Shown here piece by piece: positions 8,930 through 18,641 of a stretch of 64,000 nucleotides of DNA. The notes below the pieces were generated by a model. It saw only the letters and a list, made by a program, of their open reading frames with translations. It was not told where the DNA came from and ran no database searches. The stretch spans positions 20,792 through 84,791 of the forward strand of contig SHXR01000008.1 in assembly GCA_009693235.1 (NCBI GenBank), written 5' to 3'. The DNA is from Betaproteobacteria bacterium. GTDB lineage: Bacteria > Pseudomonadota > Gammaproteobacteria > Burkholderiales > SG8-39. The stretch's first letter is position 1. Each line of letters starts with the position of its first letter. A program made the position numbers and the translations under genes.

Positions 8930-10192
8930 CTATCGTGCGTTGAGTGCGGCCATTGCTGCGGCGACCGTTAGGAACGATCCGAAGACGACGATTCTATCAT
9001 CGTGACCTGCGATGCTCCGCGCCGCGCTGAAGGCACTCGCAACGTCAGCATACTGGAAGATGGGGGTTCGAACGCCGGCGGCTCGCGCTGCGACCTCGAA
9101 CTCGGCAGCGCTCTGGCCGCGCTCGCCTGGCAAGCTCACCGCAAACCACTCATCGATCGATCCTGCCAGCGCCTGGCAAACGCCCGCAGCGTCTTTATCG
9201 CGCAGCATGCCGCAGATGGCGATGGTGCGTGGCGCGCGCGGCATATCGGCAAGGTTCATGGCGAGCACACGCGCCGCTTCCGGATTGTGCCCGACGTCGA
9301 GGATGACCGATGGCGTGCCAGGCAGCGCCTGGAAGCGTCCCGGCAAGACAACCGTTGCCAGACCATTGCGCATGGCGCCGACGGGAACGGGCAATCGTTC
9401 ATGCAGTGCGTCCAGTGCGGCCATGGCCGCGGCAGCATTGCCAAGTTGGCTGCGTCCCCGCAATGCGGGATAAGCCAGTCCGCCACGGCGATTGCTGCCG
9501 TTCCAGAAGGTCCACTGCCCCGCGTGGGCGTCGAAGCCGAAGTCACGCCCAAGCAAGCGCAGATCGGCGCCAATCGACGCCGCATGGCCAAGGAGCGTCC
9601 TAGGCGGATTGGCATCTGCACAGATGGCCGGACGCCCGGCGCGGTAGATGTGGGCCTTTTCCCAGCCGATTTTCTCGCGCGTATCGCCGAGATAGTCCAG
9701 ATGATCCAGATCGACCGTCGTCACGATCGCGCAATCGGCGTCGAACAAATTGACCGCGTCCAGACGCCCGCCCAGGCCGACCTCGAGAATCATTGCATCG
9801 AGTTTCGCATCGGCAAAGGCGATCCAGGCGGCGAGCGTGCCAAATTCAAAGTAGGTGAGCGGAATATCACCACGTGCGGCTTCCACCGCGGCGAACGCAT
9901 CGACCAGCGCCGCATCGGCGACTTCCACGCCGTCGATGCGCACGCGCTCGTTGTAGCGGATGAGGTGCGGCGATGTGTAGAGGCCAATGCGAAACCCCGC
10001 CGCGCGCAGTATCGCCTCCAGCATGGCACAGGTGGACCCTTTGCCGTTGGTGCCGCCGACCGTGATGATCAGCGCATCGGTGGTTCGTCCGAGTCGCGGC
10101 AACACCTTCGCGATGCGGTCCAAGCCCATCGCAATAGCGCTTGGATGCTGCTGCAGAACGTGAGCAAGCCAACCGGCTAAATCAGCGTGCAC
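8930..10192 (-). CDS. folC: Bifunctional folylpolyglutamate / dihydrofolate synthase
   Basis: Mur-ligase-fold enzyme adding glutamate to dihydropteroate and to folates. 420 residues, the usual length. The ATP P-loop is VGGTNGKGSTCAMLEAIL (about residue 42), followed by GLYTSPHLIRYNERVRIDG, the metal-site EVGLGGRLDAVN and the dinucleotide region TTVDLDHLDYLGDT. ILDVGHNPEAARVLA marks the C-terminal domain. It is downstream of accD, separated by 59 bp, and four bp upstream of the SPOR gene; accD-folC-dedD-cvpA-purF is a widespread order. Confidence 0.97.
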   Translation of the reverse strand: MHADLAGWLAHVLQQHPSAIAMGLDRIAKVLPRLGRTTDALIITVGGTNGKGSTCAMLEAILRAAGFRIGLYTSPHLIRYNERVRIDGVEVADAALVDAFAAVEAARGDIPLTYFEFGTLAAWIAFADAKLDAMILEVGLGGRLDAVNLFDADCAIVTTVDLDHLDYLGDTREKIGWEKAHIYRAGRPAICADANPPRTLLGHAASIGADLRLLGRDFGFDAHAGQWTFWNGSNRRGGLAYPALRGRSQLGNAAAAMAALDALHERLPVPVGAMRNGLATVVLPGRFQALPGTPSVILDVGHNPEAARVLAMNLADMPRAPRTIAICGMLRDKDAAGVCQALAGSIDEWFAVSLPGERGQSAAEFEVAARAAGVRTPIFQYADVASAFSAARSIAGHDDRIVVFGSFLTVAAAMAALNAR

Positions 10193-10251
10193 AGGAGCTG
10201 TGGTCGGTTCACCCGGGGCGCAAAACGACCTAGCCCTCGGATCGGATGGTT

Positions 10252-11118
10252 TCAGTTGGGCGCCGGTTCATGCGCCAGATGCGCAAGCAGGCTCGCCACA
10301 CGATTTCGTATTTCACGCCGATCGACGATCATATCGATGGCCCCTTTTTCGAGGAGAAATTCGGCGCGTTGAAAGCCTTCCGGGAGTTTCTCGCGAACCG
10401 TTTGCTCGATAACGCGCGGACCGGCAAAACCGATCAACGCCTTCGGTTCAGCGATAACGACATCCCCCAGCATCGCGAAGCTCGCGGATACCCCGCCCAT
10501 CGTGGGATCGGTCAAGACCGATATGAATGGGAGCTTGCGCTCCGTCAATTGATTGATTGCGGCAGTTGTCTTAGCCATCTGCAGCAACGAGAGCAACCCT
10601 TCTTGCATGCGCGCGCCACCGGTCGCGGTGAAGCAAATGAACGGGTAACGATGCTCGATCGCAGTATGGACGCCACGCACGAATCGCTCGCCCACCACCG
10701 AGCCCATCGACCCGCCCATGAACTCGAACTCGAAGGCCGCCGCCACCAACGGAATCGTCTTCAGGCTGCCTTGCATGACGATCAACGCGTCGTCTTCGCC
10801 GGTGGTTTTCTTGGCGTCTTCGAGACGTTCAGGATATTTGCGGGTGTCCTTGAATTTCAACGCATCGACCGGCAGGACTTCCGCGCCGATCTCGAACCGG
10901 CCTTCCGGATCAAGGAATGAATCGAGACGAGCGCGTGCGCCGATGCGCAAATGATGGCCGCACTTCGGACAAACGTTGATGTTCTTTTCAAGGTCCGTGC
11001 TGTAGAGGACCGCCGAGCATGAGGCACATTTGGACCAAAGGCCCTCAGGAATCGCTTTCCGATTCGGTGCGTCGTTGCGCTTGATTTTTGGCGGCAGCAG
11101 CTTTTGCAACCAGCTCAT
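10252..11118 (-). CDS. accD: Acetyl-CoA carboxylase carboxyltransferase subunit beta
   Basis: Beta subunit of the carboxyltransferase that makes malonyl-CoA with AccA. The N-terminal four-cysteine zinc finger is plain ([10 protein letters not shown] ... [14 protein letters not shown]). The crotonase-like core has [20 protein letters not shown] and [16 protein letters not shown]. 288 residues. It begins two bp after the trpA stop, so it is likely translated from the trp transcript, as in many betaproteobacteria where accD follows trpA. Confidence 0.97.
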   Translation of the reverse strand: MSWLQKLLPPKIKRNDAPNRKAIPEGLWSKCASCSAVLYSTDLEKNINVCPKCGHHLRIGARARLDSFLDPEGRFEIGAEVLPVDALKFKDTRKYPERLEDAKKTTGEDDALIVMQGSLKTIPLVAAAFEFEFMGGSMGSVVGERFVRGVHTAIEHRYPFICFTATGGARMQEGLLSLLQMAKTTAAINQLTERKLPFISVLTDPTMGGVSASFAMLGDVVIAEPKALIGFAGPRVIEQTVREKLPEGFQRAEFLLEKGAIDMIVDRREIRNRVASLLAHLAHEPAPN

Positions 11119-11120
11119 AT

Positions 11121-11924
11121 TCAGCTCCGATTATCCATCTCAGTCCGAATCGCTCGAACAAACAACCCCACTTGCCTCACCGCACGGTCAGCACCGGCGG
11201 CTTCGATTTCCTGAATCAACCGGCTGCCGATGATGGCGGCATCGGCCACGGTGCAGATAGCGCGAGCAGTGGCGCCGTCGCGGATGCCAAAACCCACGCC
11301 AATCGGCAAAGGCGTCAGTCGGCGAATCGGCTCAAGATGGGCGAGCACGTCTTTGAGGTCTATATTGCCGGCCCCCGTTACGCCGGTGAGCGACACGTAG
11401 TAAAGGTATCCACTTGCCAGGCGCACGATCGATTGAATCCGTGCGGGCGTGCTCGTCGGCGCCAGAAGAAAGATGAGGTCCATATCGGCTGCGCGAATAT
11501 CGAAGGCGAACGTCTCACACTCTTCCGGGGGAAGATCCACGATGATCAATCCATCGACACCGGCCGCGCGCGCCGCCGCGACGAAGGGTTGGCGACCCAT
11601 CGCCTCGATCGGATTAGCATAGCCCATCAACACTACCGGCGTTTTGGTATTGGTGGCGCGAAACGTGCGAACCATCTCGAGCACGCTCGCGAGCGTCACG
11701 CCCTTGGCAAGGGCCCGCTCGCCGGCGCGCTGGATGACCGGCCCGTCCGCCATGGGATCCGAGAACGGCACGCCGATTTCGAGGATGTTGGCGCCCGCAT
11801 CGACCAGCTCGAACAACAGCGGCACAGTCAGATGCGGGTCAGGATCCCCTGCGGTGATATACGGAATCAGTGCATGCCGGCCGGCTGCCTTGAGCGTTGC
11901 GAAGGTATCGGCGATGCGTGACAT
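11121..11924 (-). CDS. trpA: Tryptophan synthase alpha chain
   Basis: Cleaves indole-3-glycerol phosphate to indole, which is channelled to TrpB. 267 residues from the ATG giving [12 protein letters not shown]; the frame is open further upstream but that part overlaps the methyltransferase and lacks similarity. Catalytic residues are visible: Glu in [19 protein letters not shown], Asp in [12 protein letters not shown], and the phosphate-binding GVGFGIRDG loop. It starts four bp after the methyltransferase stop, so the two are probably translationally coupled. Confidence 0.97.
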   Translation of the reverse strand: MSRIADTFATLKAAGRHALIPYITAGDPDPHLTVPLLFELVDAGANILEIGVPFSDPMADGPVIQRAGERALAKGVTLASVLEMVRTFRATNTKTPVVLMGYANPIEAMGRQPFVAAARAAGVDGLIIVDLPPEECETFAFDIRAADMDLIFLLAPTSTPARIQSIVRLASGYLYYVSLTGVTGAGNIDLKDVLAHLEPIRRLTPLPIGVGFGIRDGATARAICTVADAAIIGSRLIQEIEAAGADRAVRQVGLFVRAIRTEMDNRS

Positions 11925-11928
11925 TGAT

Positions 11929-12729
11929 TCAGGCCTCCAAAAGCGGCAACGATGCCTGCGCGCCACGATCGGCCGCGGTAACGCGCAGGGCGTCAAGGCG
12001 CCCGAGCGCAACCGAATGGTAGTCGGGATTGACTTCGAATCCGATAAATTTTCGCGCGTTACGCTGTGCCGCAACCGCGGCCGTCCCGCTCCCGGCGAAC
12101 GGATCAACGACCAAGCCATGGGACGGAGAACTCACCCGCACGATCCGCTCGATCAATTCAAGCGGTTTCTGAGTGGGATGCTCGACGCGCTCGGCATGCT
12201 CACGATGCAGTCGCGAAATGCTCCAGAGATCTTTCGGGTTGTAACCCATTTCGAGCCATTTCTTGCCGACGAAGATCGATCGCGAACGCGCTTTCTTGGT
12301 GGCCGGATCATAGGGAATCCGCACCGCGTCGAGATCGAAATAGTAGTCCTTGCCGTTCACGAAAAATCCGATCGTGTCATGGACGGACGAGAACTTGCGA
12401 ACGGTGCCGCCCATGCTTGGCACGCGCCGATCCCAGATGATTTCATTCACCATGGTAAGCCGCGTCTTGAGATAGCTGAAGACCTCGGGACTATGCTGCC
12501 AGGTGAGAAAAATGTAGAAGCTGCCGGTCGGTTTGAGCTTTGGCAGATAGAGTTCGACCCATTTGCGCGTCCATTCGACATACGCATCGCCCCGCACATG
12601 ATCGGAATCATTGCCGTAGTCCTTGCCCAATCCATACGGCGGATCGGCGACGATGAGATCAACCGATGCATCCACCAAGCGGGCCACGCCGGCGAGCGCG
12701 TCCTCATTGAAAATTTGGACGTCGCTCAC
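11929..12729 (-). CDS. Orphan site-specific DNA methyltransferase (beta-class N4/N6) inside the trp cluster
   Basis: 266-residue SAM-dependent DNA methyltransferase. Motif IV DPPY is at residues 29-32 ([15 protein letters not shown]) and the SAM-binding motif I is near the C terminus ([16 protein letters not shown], about 207). The order IV...I with the target domain between them defines the beta class, like CcrM or HinfI methylases. [14 protein letters not shown] is also typical. There is no restriction endonuclease beside it; instead it sits between trpB (32 bp) and trpA (4 bp). I recall the same placement in other betaproteobacterial trp clusters, which would suggest vertical inheritance. 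Target sequence and base (m6A or m4C) cannot be told. Intact. Confidence 0.9.
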   Translation of the reverse strand: MSDVQIFNEDALAGVARLVDASVDLIVADPPYGLGKDYGNDSDHVRGDAYVEWTRKWVELYLPKLKPTGSFYIFLTWQHSPEVFSYLKTRLTMVNEIIWDRRVPSMGGTVRKFSSVHDTIGFFVNGKDYYFDLDAVRIPYDPATKKARSRSIFVGKKWLEMGYNPKDLWSISRLHREHAERVEHPTQKPLELIERIVRVSSPSHGLVVDPFAGSGTAAVAAQRNARKFIGFEVNPDYHSVALGRLDALRVTAADRGAQASLPLLEA

Positions 12730-12761
12730 TCAGCCACCCATGGCAGTGCCGGAACTACGCA

Positions 12762-13979
12762 TCAGAATTTGAGACCGGATCGCTCGGCGACCGTATGCAT
12801 GTCTTTATCGCCGCGGCCAGAGAGATTCACCAGCAACAGTTTATCGCGCGGCAAGGTCGGCGCGAGTTTCGCCGCATAGGCAAGTGCGTGGCTCGATTCG
12901 AGCGCGGGAATGATGCCTTCCAAGCGACAACAGGTATGAAAGGCCGCCAGCGCCTCATCATCGGTGATCGACACGTACTCGGCGCGTCCGGCATCCTTGA
13001 GCCATGCGTGTTCCGGCCCAACGCCCGGGTAATCAAGTCCGGCCGAGATCGAATGGGTTTCGATAATCTGGCCGTCGGCATCTTGCAACAAATAGGTGCG
13101 ATTGCCATGCAACACGCCCGGGCGCCCCGCCGACAACGATGCCGCATGTTTGCCCGAGGCGAGGCCCGCGCCGGCCGCCTCGACGCCGATCAGACGCACC
13201 GCCTGGTAATCGACGTAGGGATGAAAAATGCCGATTGCATTCGATCCACCGCCCACGCAGGCAATCACCGCGTCGGGTTGCCGGCCGGCCATCTTCGGCA
13301 TCTGTTCGATGCATTCGCGGCCGATGATGGTCTGGAAATCGCGCACCATCATCGGATACGGATGAGGTCCGGCGACCGTGCCGATGATGTAGAAGGTGTT
13401 GGCAACGTTCGTCACCCAATCGCGCATCGCTTCATTGAGCGCGTCTTTCAGCGTCTTCGAGCCTGACTCGACCGGAACGACCGTGGCCCCAAGGAGCTTC
13501 ATGCGGTACACATTGGCCGCTTGCCGCTTGACGTCTTCCGACCCCATGTACACGACGCATTCCATGCCATAGCGCGCGGCCACGGTGGCGGCGGCCACGC
13601 CGTGCTGTCCGGCGCCGGTCTCGGCGATAACACGGGGTTTCCCCATGCGCCTGGCGATCAGCGCTTGTCCGATCGTGTTGTTGATCTTGTGAGCGCCCGT
13701 GTGATTGAGGTCTTCGCGCTTCAAATAGATCTGCGCGCCACCCAACACCTGCGACCAGCGCTTGGCGTGATAGATCGGACTCGGGCGACCGACGAAATAC
13801 TCCAACTCATCATTGAACTCGGCGATGAATTCCGGATCGCGGCTATAGCGCTGATAGGCGGCCAATAACTCATCGAGCGCGTGCATGAGCGTCTCGGCAA
13901 CGTAGATCCCACCGTACTCGCCGAAATGACCTCGCTGGTCGGGAAGCGCATAGGCGCCCGACCGCTCACTTTTCTGCAT
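12762..13979 (-). CDS. trpB: Tryptophan synthase beta chain
   Basis: PLP-dependent beta subunit condensing indole with serine. 405 residues from [18 protein letters not shown]. The PLP lysine is in [26 protein letters not shown], the glycine-rich phosphate loop [12 protein letters not shown] and the C-terminal [12 protein letters not shown] are all present. Its start overlaps the end of trpF by 14 bp, so the pair is translationally coupled. Intact. Confidence 0.98.
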   Translation of the reverse strand: MQKSERSGAYALPDQRGHFGEYGGIYVAETLMHALDELLAAYQRYSRDPEFIAEFNDELEYFVGRPSPIYHAKRWSQVLGGAQIYLKREDLNHTGAHKINNTIGQALIARRMGKPRVIAETGAGQHGVAAATVAARYGMECVVYMGSEDVKRQAANVYRMKLLGATVVPVESGSKTLKDALNEAMRDWVTNVANTFYIIGTVAGPHPYPMMVRDFQTIIGRECIEQMPKMAGRQPDAVIACVGGGSNAIGIFHPYVDYQAVRLIGVEAAGAGLASGKHAASLSAGRPGVLHGNRTYLLQDADGQIIETHSISAGLDYPGVGPEHAWLKDAGRAEYVSITDDEALAAFHTCCRLEGIIPALESSHALAYAAKLAPTLPRDKLLLVNLSGRGDKDMHTVAERSGLKF

Positions 13980-14607
13980 TACGAACCTCTGCGACGAATC
14001 GCTCGATTTTGAGATGGTCTTTCCTGCCACGGACGATAGTACCGTTCTCTTCGATTTCCACACCGGACGATACATCGACCGCCCACGGACGCACACGCTC
14101 GATGCCGGCCCGAACATTGGTGATGTCCAGTCCGCCCGAGAGGACGATCGGCCGTTCGAGCGCACCCGGAATGCGCACCCAATCAAACGCATCACCAATA
14201 CCGCCGTACAGGTTTTCGCGATACGTATCGAGCAGCCAACCCACCGCGCCACGGAAAGGCGCTAGGTATTCTAACAAATCAAGATCGGGCCTCATACGTG
14301 CGGCCTTGAGATAAGGCAGTCCGAACGAGGCGCAGAACGCGGGATCCTCATCACCATGAAACTGCAGCAGGTCGATCCCCGCGCTATCGATGACGGCGGC
14401 AACGTCCTTGGCCGACGGATTGACGAATACCGCGACCCTCGCCACGAAAGGTGGTATCTGCATCGCGATTTGCCGGGCGATGGGCGGTTCGACATACCGC
14501 GGACTAGGCGGATAGCAAATGAATCCGATCGCATCCGCCCCCGCACGGGCGGCAGCCAGGCCATCCTCAGGGGTCGTGATGCCGCATATTTTGATGCGCG
14601 TTCGCAT
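13966..14607 (-). CDS. trpF: Phosphoribosylanthranilate isomerase
   Basis: (Beta-alpha)8 enzyme of tryptophan synthesis, 213 residues from the ATG giving [15 protein letters not shown]. Catalytic Cys is in KICGIT and Asp in [29 protein letters not shown] and [10 protein letters not shown] are also typical. It overlaps truA by 41 bp upstream and trpB by 14 bp downstream. trpE, trpD and trpC are not in the window; in betaproteobacteria they usually sit elsewhere, so this is the split trpFBA half. Confidence 0.96.
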   Translation of the reverse strand: MRTRIKICGITTPEDGLAAARAGADAIGFICYPPSPRYVEPPIARQIAMQIPPFVARVAVFVNPSAKDVAAVIDSAGIDLLQFHGDEDPAFCASFGLPYLKAARMRPDLDLLEYLAPFRGAVGWLLDTYRENLYGGIGDAFDWVRIPGALERPIVLSGGLDITNVRAGIERVRPWAVDVSSGVEIEENGTIVRGRKDHLKIERFVAEVRNAEK

Positions 14608-15403
14608 GAATTTGCTGATGCCCGTCAAACCAGGGGGCTTCGTTCGACGGTGCTGGAAGCTCAAAGACGGCATCGTACTCAATATCGGTGAGATAAAGGC
14701 CTGCCGCTGAAAATGTTGGTGGGGCGTGCCGCCGATCGCGCATCGCGAGCAGTTGAGCGAGCCACGCGGGCGGATGCGCGCCCTTACCCACATAAACCAA
14801 GGCGCCCACGATATTGCGGACCATGTGATGCAAAAAGGCGTCCGCCCGCACGGCGATGTGGACATAGGGGCCGCGCTCGACAATGGTGAGCGATTCGATC
14901 GCTCGCACCGGCGTCTTGGCCTGGCATTCAGCGGCGCGAAAGCTCGAAAAATCATGTCGCCCAACCAAGTGGGCCGCCGCAACCTGCATCGCCGCCACGT
15001 CGAGCGGCAAATGAAACCAGCCGACCTGGGTTGGCTGCAGTGCGGGACGAACCGGGCTCGCATAGAGGAGGTATCGATACGTTCTCGATCGCGCTCCGAA
15101 GCGCGCGTGAAAGTCATCGGTGACCAGCACCGCCCACCGTATCGCAATACTTGGGGGGAGCAGGCTATTGGCGCCTCGCACCCAGGCGGTCAACGGTCGC
15201 TCGACCGCGGTATCGAAATGCGCGACTTGGCCGGTGGCATGCACACCGGTGTCGGTCCGACCGGCGCCCGTTACCTTGATTGGCTGATCGGCGACCTGTG
15301 CGAGCGCTTGCTCGAGATGGTCTTGAATGCCACGTTTCGACGGTTGCGTCTGCCAGCCTTCGAAGTGGCTGCCGTCGTAAGCAAGGCCGATTGCGATGCG
15401 CAC
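14567..15403 (-). CDS. truA: tRNA pseudouridine(38-40) synthase
   Basis: Converts uridines 38-40 in the anticodon stem-loop of many tRNAs to pseudouridine. 278 residues. The catalytic aspartate is in GAGRTDTGVHATGQVAHFDT; other TruA signatures are AYDGSHFEGWQTQP at the N terminus, FRAAECQAKTPVR and FLHHMVRNIVGALVYVG. Its last 41 bases overlap trpF in another frame, an unusually long overlap that keeps the two expressed together. fimV lies 122 bp upstream. Confidence 0.96.
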   Translation of the reverse strand: MRIAIGLAYDGSHFEGWQTQPSKRGIQDHLEQALAQVADQPIKVTGAGRTDTGVHATGQVAHFDTAVERPLTAWVRGANSLLPPSIAIRWAVLVTDDFHARFGARSRTYRYLLYASPVRPALQPTQVGWFHLPLDVAAMQVAAAHLVGRHDFSSFRAAECQAKTPVRAIESLTIVERGPYVHIAVRADAFLHHMVRNIVGALVYVGKGAHPPAWLAQLLAMRDRRHAPPTFSAAGLYLTDIEYDAVFELPAPSNEAPWFDGHQQIHANAHQNMRHHDP

Positions 15404-15525
15404 TACCTCACCTCATTTGGATTGCGGCAGCGCGCCCGCCACGCCTATCCACCCTTCACTTCACCCTTCACCCCTCACGCGAGCCCGGCCCCGAACACAG
15501 TGGCACCCGAGCGTGGTACGGGCGA
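15404..15525. other. fimV-truA intergenic region with short imperfect repeat
   Basis: 122 bp without a gene. It includes an imperfect direct repeat of the type CACCCTTCACTT (around 15450-15478). No convincing terminator or promoter was seen. Confidence 0.4.
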
Positions 15526-18468
15526 TCAGGTGATTGTTTCCATCATCTTACGGGCTTGCTGCTGTTGCGCGCCGTCGCCTTCTTTCATCACCTCGCCCAA
15601 CAGTTCTTTCGCGCCGTCGCGGTCGCCCATCTCATGATAAGCCTTCGTAAGATCCAACTTGGTCGCCACTTCCTGCCAATGCGGATCCAGTTGCGATGAC
15701 GTGCTGCTGGGAGCAGGCAAATCGCCGAGGTCCAGATTGATGCCACCCAAGTCCATGCTGGGCGCCACCGTTTTCGGCGAGCCAAGATCGAATTCCATGC
15801 CGTTTGACCGGCCAGGCGAACTCGTTCCGGACAGTTCGAGGTCCATATCGAATTCAGCCATCTTGTCGTTCTCGGTCGCACCTGAGTTGCTGTCGAAGTT
15901 CTTCGGCGTCGCAGGTAGATCGAATTCAATATCAAAGTCGGATTTCTTCTGCCCACCGGCCTCGCGATCAGGCTGCAATGCCCTGGTGGCGGTATCGCCC
16001 AAGCTCAAGTCGAACTCGAGATTCGATGATTTTTTTGACGTGGCCGGTTCATCGAGATTGATATCGGCACGGGGCGCAAACTGACTCGGCGAGTCGAGCG
16101 CGATATCGAGCCCGGCCGGCACGTTCGGCCCACCGGTTGCTTCAAGATCAAGCCCGGCCGGCAGTGCATAGGATTCCGACGCACGAGCGGTGGGCTCAGG
16201 CGTGTTGGCCGATCCAGCATCGCCATATCCGCCGTTGTCTAATCCCGTACCGCCTGCGCCGGCTCCGACCTGATACATGGTATTGGACGGGTCGAGCTGC
16301 GAACCAATGGCAGCCGCTTTTTCCCAATCCGGGCCTTCGCCGCCGGTCGCCGCATAGAGTTCACCGGCGGTAGTCTCGAATGCACGCAGATCCTTACGAG
16401 CCGCATAAATTTCCATCAACTTGACCCGAACGGCGTGGCGATTCTGGTCTTTTTGCAGCGCTTCCTTCAGGATCTCTTCGGCCTGCGCATCGCGGCCATA
16501 GGCCATATACACATCGGCCTCAGCCACCGGATCCACTTCTTCGGTATCGATGGCACCAATGCCACCCTGACTGAACTCAGCCTGCACCGATGACGGGCTT
16601 TGCATATCGGCGCTGGCGCTATCGGCCGCGCCGAATACCGAACTCGATTCAACGGAGTCCTGTCCAAAATTGTCTTCAACTTTCTTGGAACGTCGGCGAC
16701 GCAACGCAAGCAGCAATCCGATCAACACCAAGCCCCCTGCGGCGCCACCTACGATCAACAGATTGTCGGTCACAAATTCGATTGCACCATCGACGATGCT
16801 TGTTTCGACGGCAGGCTCGGGAGCGGGCGCCTGCTTTGGTGCCGCCGCAACAGGCGGTCGTGCGACCGATGTCTCGACTTTAGGTGCTTCCACCACCGGC
16901 GCCTCGACGCGCGGCGCCTCCACCTTGGGCACATCAACCTTCGGGGCCTCTACGCGCAGTGTCTCGATCTTCGGTGCTTCGACCTTCGGCGCCTCAACCT
17001 TGGGCGGCACCGCGGACGTGGGCGCGGCACTGGTCGCTGGTGGGGCCTTGGTCGCAGCATCGGCGCCCTTGGCCTGACTTTGCAGGCGTGCGAGCTCCTG
17101 CGATTTCAGATCAAGGAGCTTTTCGATGTCCTTAAGGCTCTTCTCCAGTTGCGTAACGCGCGCATGGGATTCCTGCAAGGCACGATCGCGCGCTACCGAG
17201 TCATCCTGCTTGGCCACCCGACCTGCGGCACTATCGGCTTTCGCTGCCGGATCGGCTTGGGCAAGTTGCAATCGATCAGGTGCACCACCTGACTGCGGAG
17301 CATCGGTAACACGCGCGGTGATTTGACCACCACTAGTTTGGCCCGCTGTTTCTGGACGCGCCGGCGCCTGACCGGCCGCGGAGGCTAACTGAGCACGATA
17401 GGTGTTCCACTCCCCGACATGCGCGACAACGACGTTGTTCGCATCCTGTGGGGAAATTCCGGCGACCGTTTCGCGATCCGGAATATTCAAGATGCGCCTA
17501 GACCGCAAGCGATTCATGTTTCGCTCGACAAAGGCGTCTTGATTGGCCCGATACAACGCAGTCAGCATTTGATTGAGCGTCACGCCCTGCGGCATGTTGT
17601 CAGTTGCAATCTTGGAAAGTGTATCGCCCGTTACGACCTTGTAGCCATCGGCCGTGACCGTGCGGGTCGATGGTGCGGCTGGTGGCGGGGTCGCAGGGGT
17701 GCCATCCGTCGCTCCGGGCTGCGGCTCATTCATCTTTTCCTGCGTTTCGACTTCGGCGCGCCTTGCCTCAGTAATAGCCCGTAGCGCTTCTGCCGCACTC
17801 GCAATCGACTCGACGGATACCGCCGGTTCCGCGGGCACCGGCTCGATCGATGCGGGCGCGCTCGGGGCGGCAGGTTCGATCGCAGCGCGCGGCGGCTCGG
17901 GTATGGAAGCGACCTCGGCAGCAGGGGCCGGCGACGATTGAGGCGCGGCTTGCGGTTCAACGCGCGGCGTTTCCGTGACTGCGGGCGGCTCGGCGACCGC
18001 TGGTGCCGCCGGGGCAGGTGCCGCACGCGTCTGTGGCGGAACGACCTGGGTCTGCGGCGTTGAACCCTTGAATTCTTGCGGATCGAGAAGGAACGTGTAT
18101 TCGCGAATGAGCCTTCCGGTGGTCCAGCTCAATTCGACGAGCACATCGATAAACGGCTCGTTCAACGGACCGGTCGAACTCATGAGCACCACGTAACGAT
18201 TGTTCGGACGCTGCTCAACCGAAAATCGCAGGTTCTGCAACACCCCGGGGAATTCGATGTTCGCCTGACGGAATGCCTCGGTGCCGGCCAGCTTGGCGGT
18301 GAGGGAGTCTGCTTCGCCGCGCTCAAGCGAGACGATTTCAATTTCGGCCCTGAGCGGTTGCCCAAGACCGGAATGAACCGTCAATCGACCAAGCCCGGCG
18401 GCATGGGTCAGCAGCGGCATGCAAAGAAGCAAACCGGCGAGGAGCGTTCTAGTCAAGCGTTTTCCCAC
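15526..18468 (-). CDS. fimV: FimV/TspA family polar membrane protein
   Basis: 980 residues starting at GTG 18468. I prefer this start over the upstream in-frame ATG (18498) because GGAG lies six bases before the GTG and the protein then opens with a clean signal peptide (GKRLTRTLLAGLLLCMPLLTHAA). Domains in order: FimV N-terminal domain (LGQPLRAEIEIVSLERGEA), a Pro/Ala-rich stretch, LysM (YKVVTGDTLSKIATDNM), coiled coil, KVEAP-type repeats, one membrane segment (LLIVGGAAGGLVLIGLLLAL), an acidic cytoplasmic part with a TPR-like unit (EADVYMAYGRDAQAEEILKEAL) and the FimV C-terminal domain (LTKAYHEMGDRDGAKELLGEV). FimV organises the cell pole and supports type IV pili. It is intact although pilS/pilR in this window are broken. 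Confidence 0.93.
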   Translation of the reverse strand: MGKRLTRTLLAGLLLCMPLLTHAAGLGRLTVHSGLGQPLRAEIEIVSLERGEADSLTAKLAGTEAFRQANIEFPGVLQNLRFSVEQRPNNRYVVLMSSTGPLNEPFIDVLVELSWTTGRLIREYTFLLDPQEFKGSTPQTQVVPPQTRAAPAPAAPAVAEPPAVTETPRVEPQAAPQSSPAPAAEVASIPEPPRAAIEPAAPSAPASIEPVPAEPAVSVESIASAAEALRAITEARRAEVETQEKMNEPQPGATDGTPATPPPAAPSTRTVTADGYKVVTGDTLSKIATDNMPQGVTLNQMLTALYRANQDAFVERNMNRLRSRRILNIPDRETVAGISPQDANNVVVAHVGEWNTYRAQLASAAGQAPARPETAGQTSGGQITARVTDAPQSGGAPDRLQLAQADPAAKADSAAGRVAKQDDSVARDRALQESHARVTQLEKSLKDIEKLLDLKSQELARLQSQAKGADAATKAPPATSAAPTSAVPPKVEAPKVEAPKIETLRVEAPKVDVPKVEAPRVEAPVVEAPKVETSVARPPVAAAPKQAPAPEPAVETSIVDGAIEFVTDNLLIVGGAAGGLVLIGLLLALRRRRSKKVEDNFGQDSVESSSVFGAADSASADMQSPSSVQAEFSQGGIGAIDTEEVDPVAEADVYMAYGRDAQAEEILKEALQKDQNRHAVRVKLMEIYAARKDLRAFETTAGELYAATGGEGPDWEKAAAIGSQLDPSNTMYQVGAGAGGTGLDNGGYGDAGSANTPEPTARASESYALPAGLDLEATGGPNVPAGLDIALDSPSQFAPRADINLDEPATSKKSSNLEFDLSLGDTATRALQPDREAGGQKKSDFDIEFDLPATPKNFDSNSGATENDKMAEFDMDLELSGTSSPGRSNGMEFDLGSPKTVAPSMDLGGINLDLGDLPAPSSTSSQLDPHWQEVATKLDLTKAYHEMGDRDGAKELLGEVMKEGDGAQQQQARKMMETIT

Positions 18469-18507
18469 GTAATGCTCCTTCGAGCTTAAGGGGGTCATAC
18501 AAGATCA

Positions 18508-18535
18508 ATTTAACATCAGACGCTTACAGAGGCAA
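18508..18535 (-). promoter_or_regulatory. Possible sigma-70 promoter for fimV
   Basis: On the minus strand TTGCCT and TTAAAT are separated by 16 bp and lie about 40 bp before the fimV GTG, in a distinctly AT-rich stretch (about 18500-18600). The match is moderate; a nearby TATTAT has no good partner. Confidence 0.35.
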
Positions 18536-18641
18536 TCCAAATAATACAGTAATGTCTTGATTGATAAGGAATTTTTATTTACTCCGACGGTTTCTAAGCC
18601 ACCTGCGACCGGTCCACCGCATCCCTCTTCATCGACATGCG

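Noticed and set aside
9002..10180. 392-codon open frame on the plus strand opposite folC
   Set aside because: Antisense shadow of a high-GC gene; no domain is seen in its translation, while folC on the other strand is complete.
11929..12729. Restriction-modification system
   Set aside because: Only the methyltransferase is present; neighbours are trp genes and no nuclease or specificity subunit is visible.
11644..12879. Long plus-strand open frame opposite trpA and the methyltransferase
   Set aside because: Spans parts of three well-supported minus-strand genes and has no recognisable motif.
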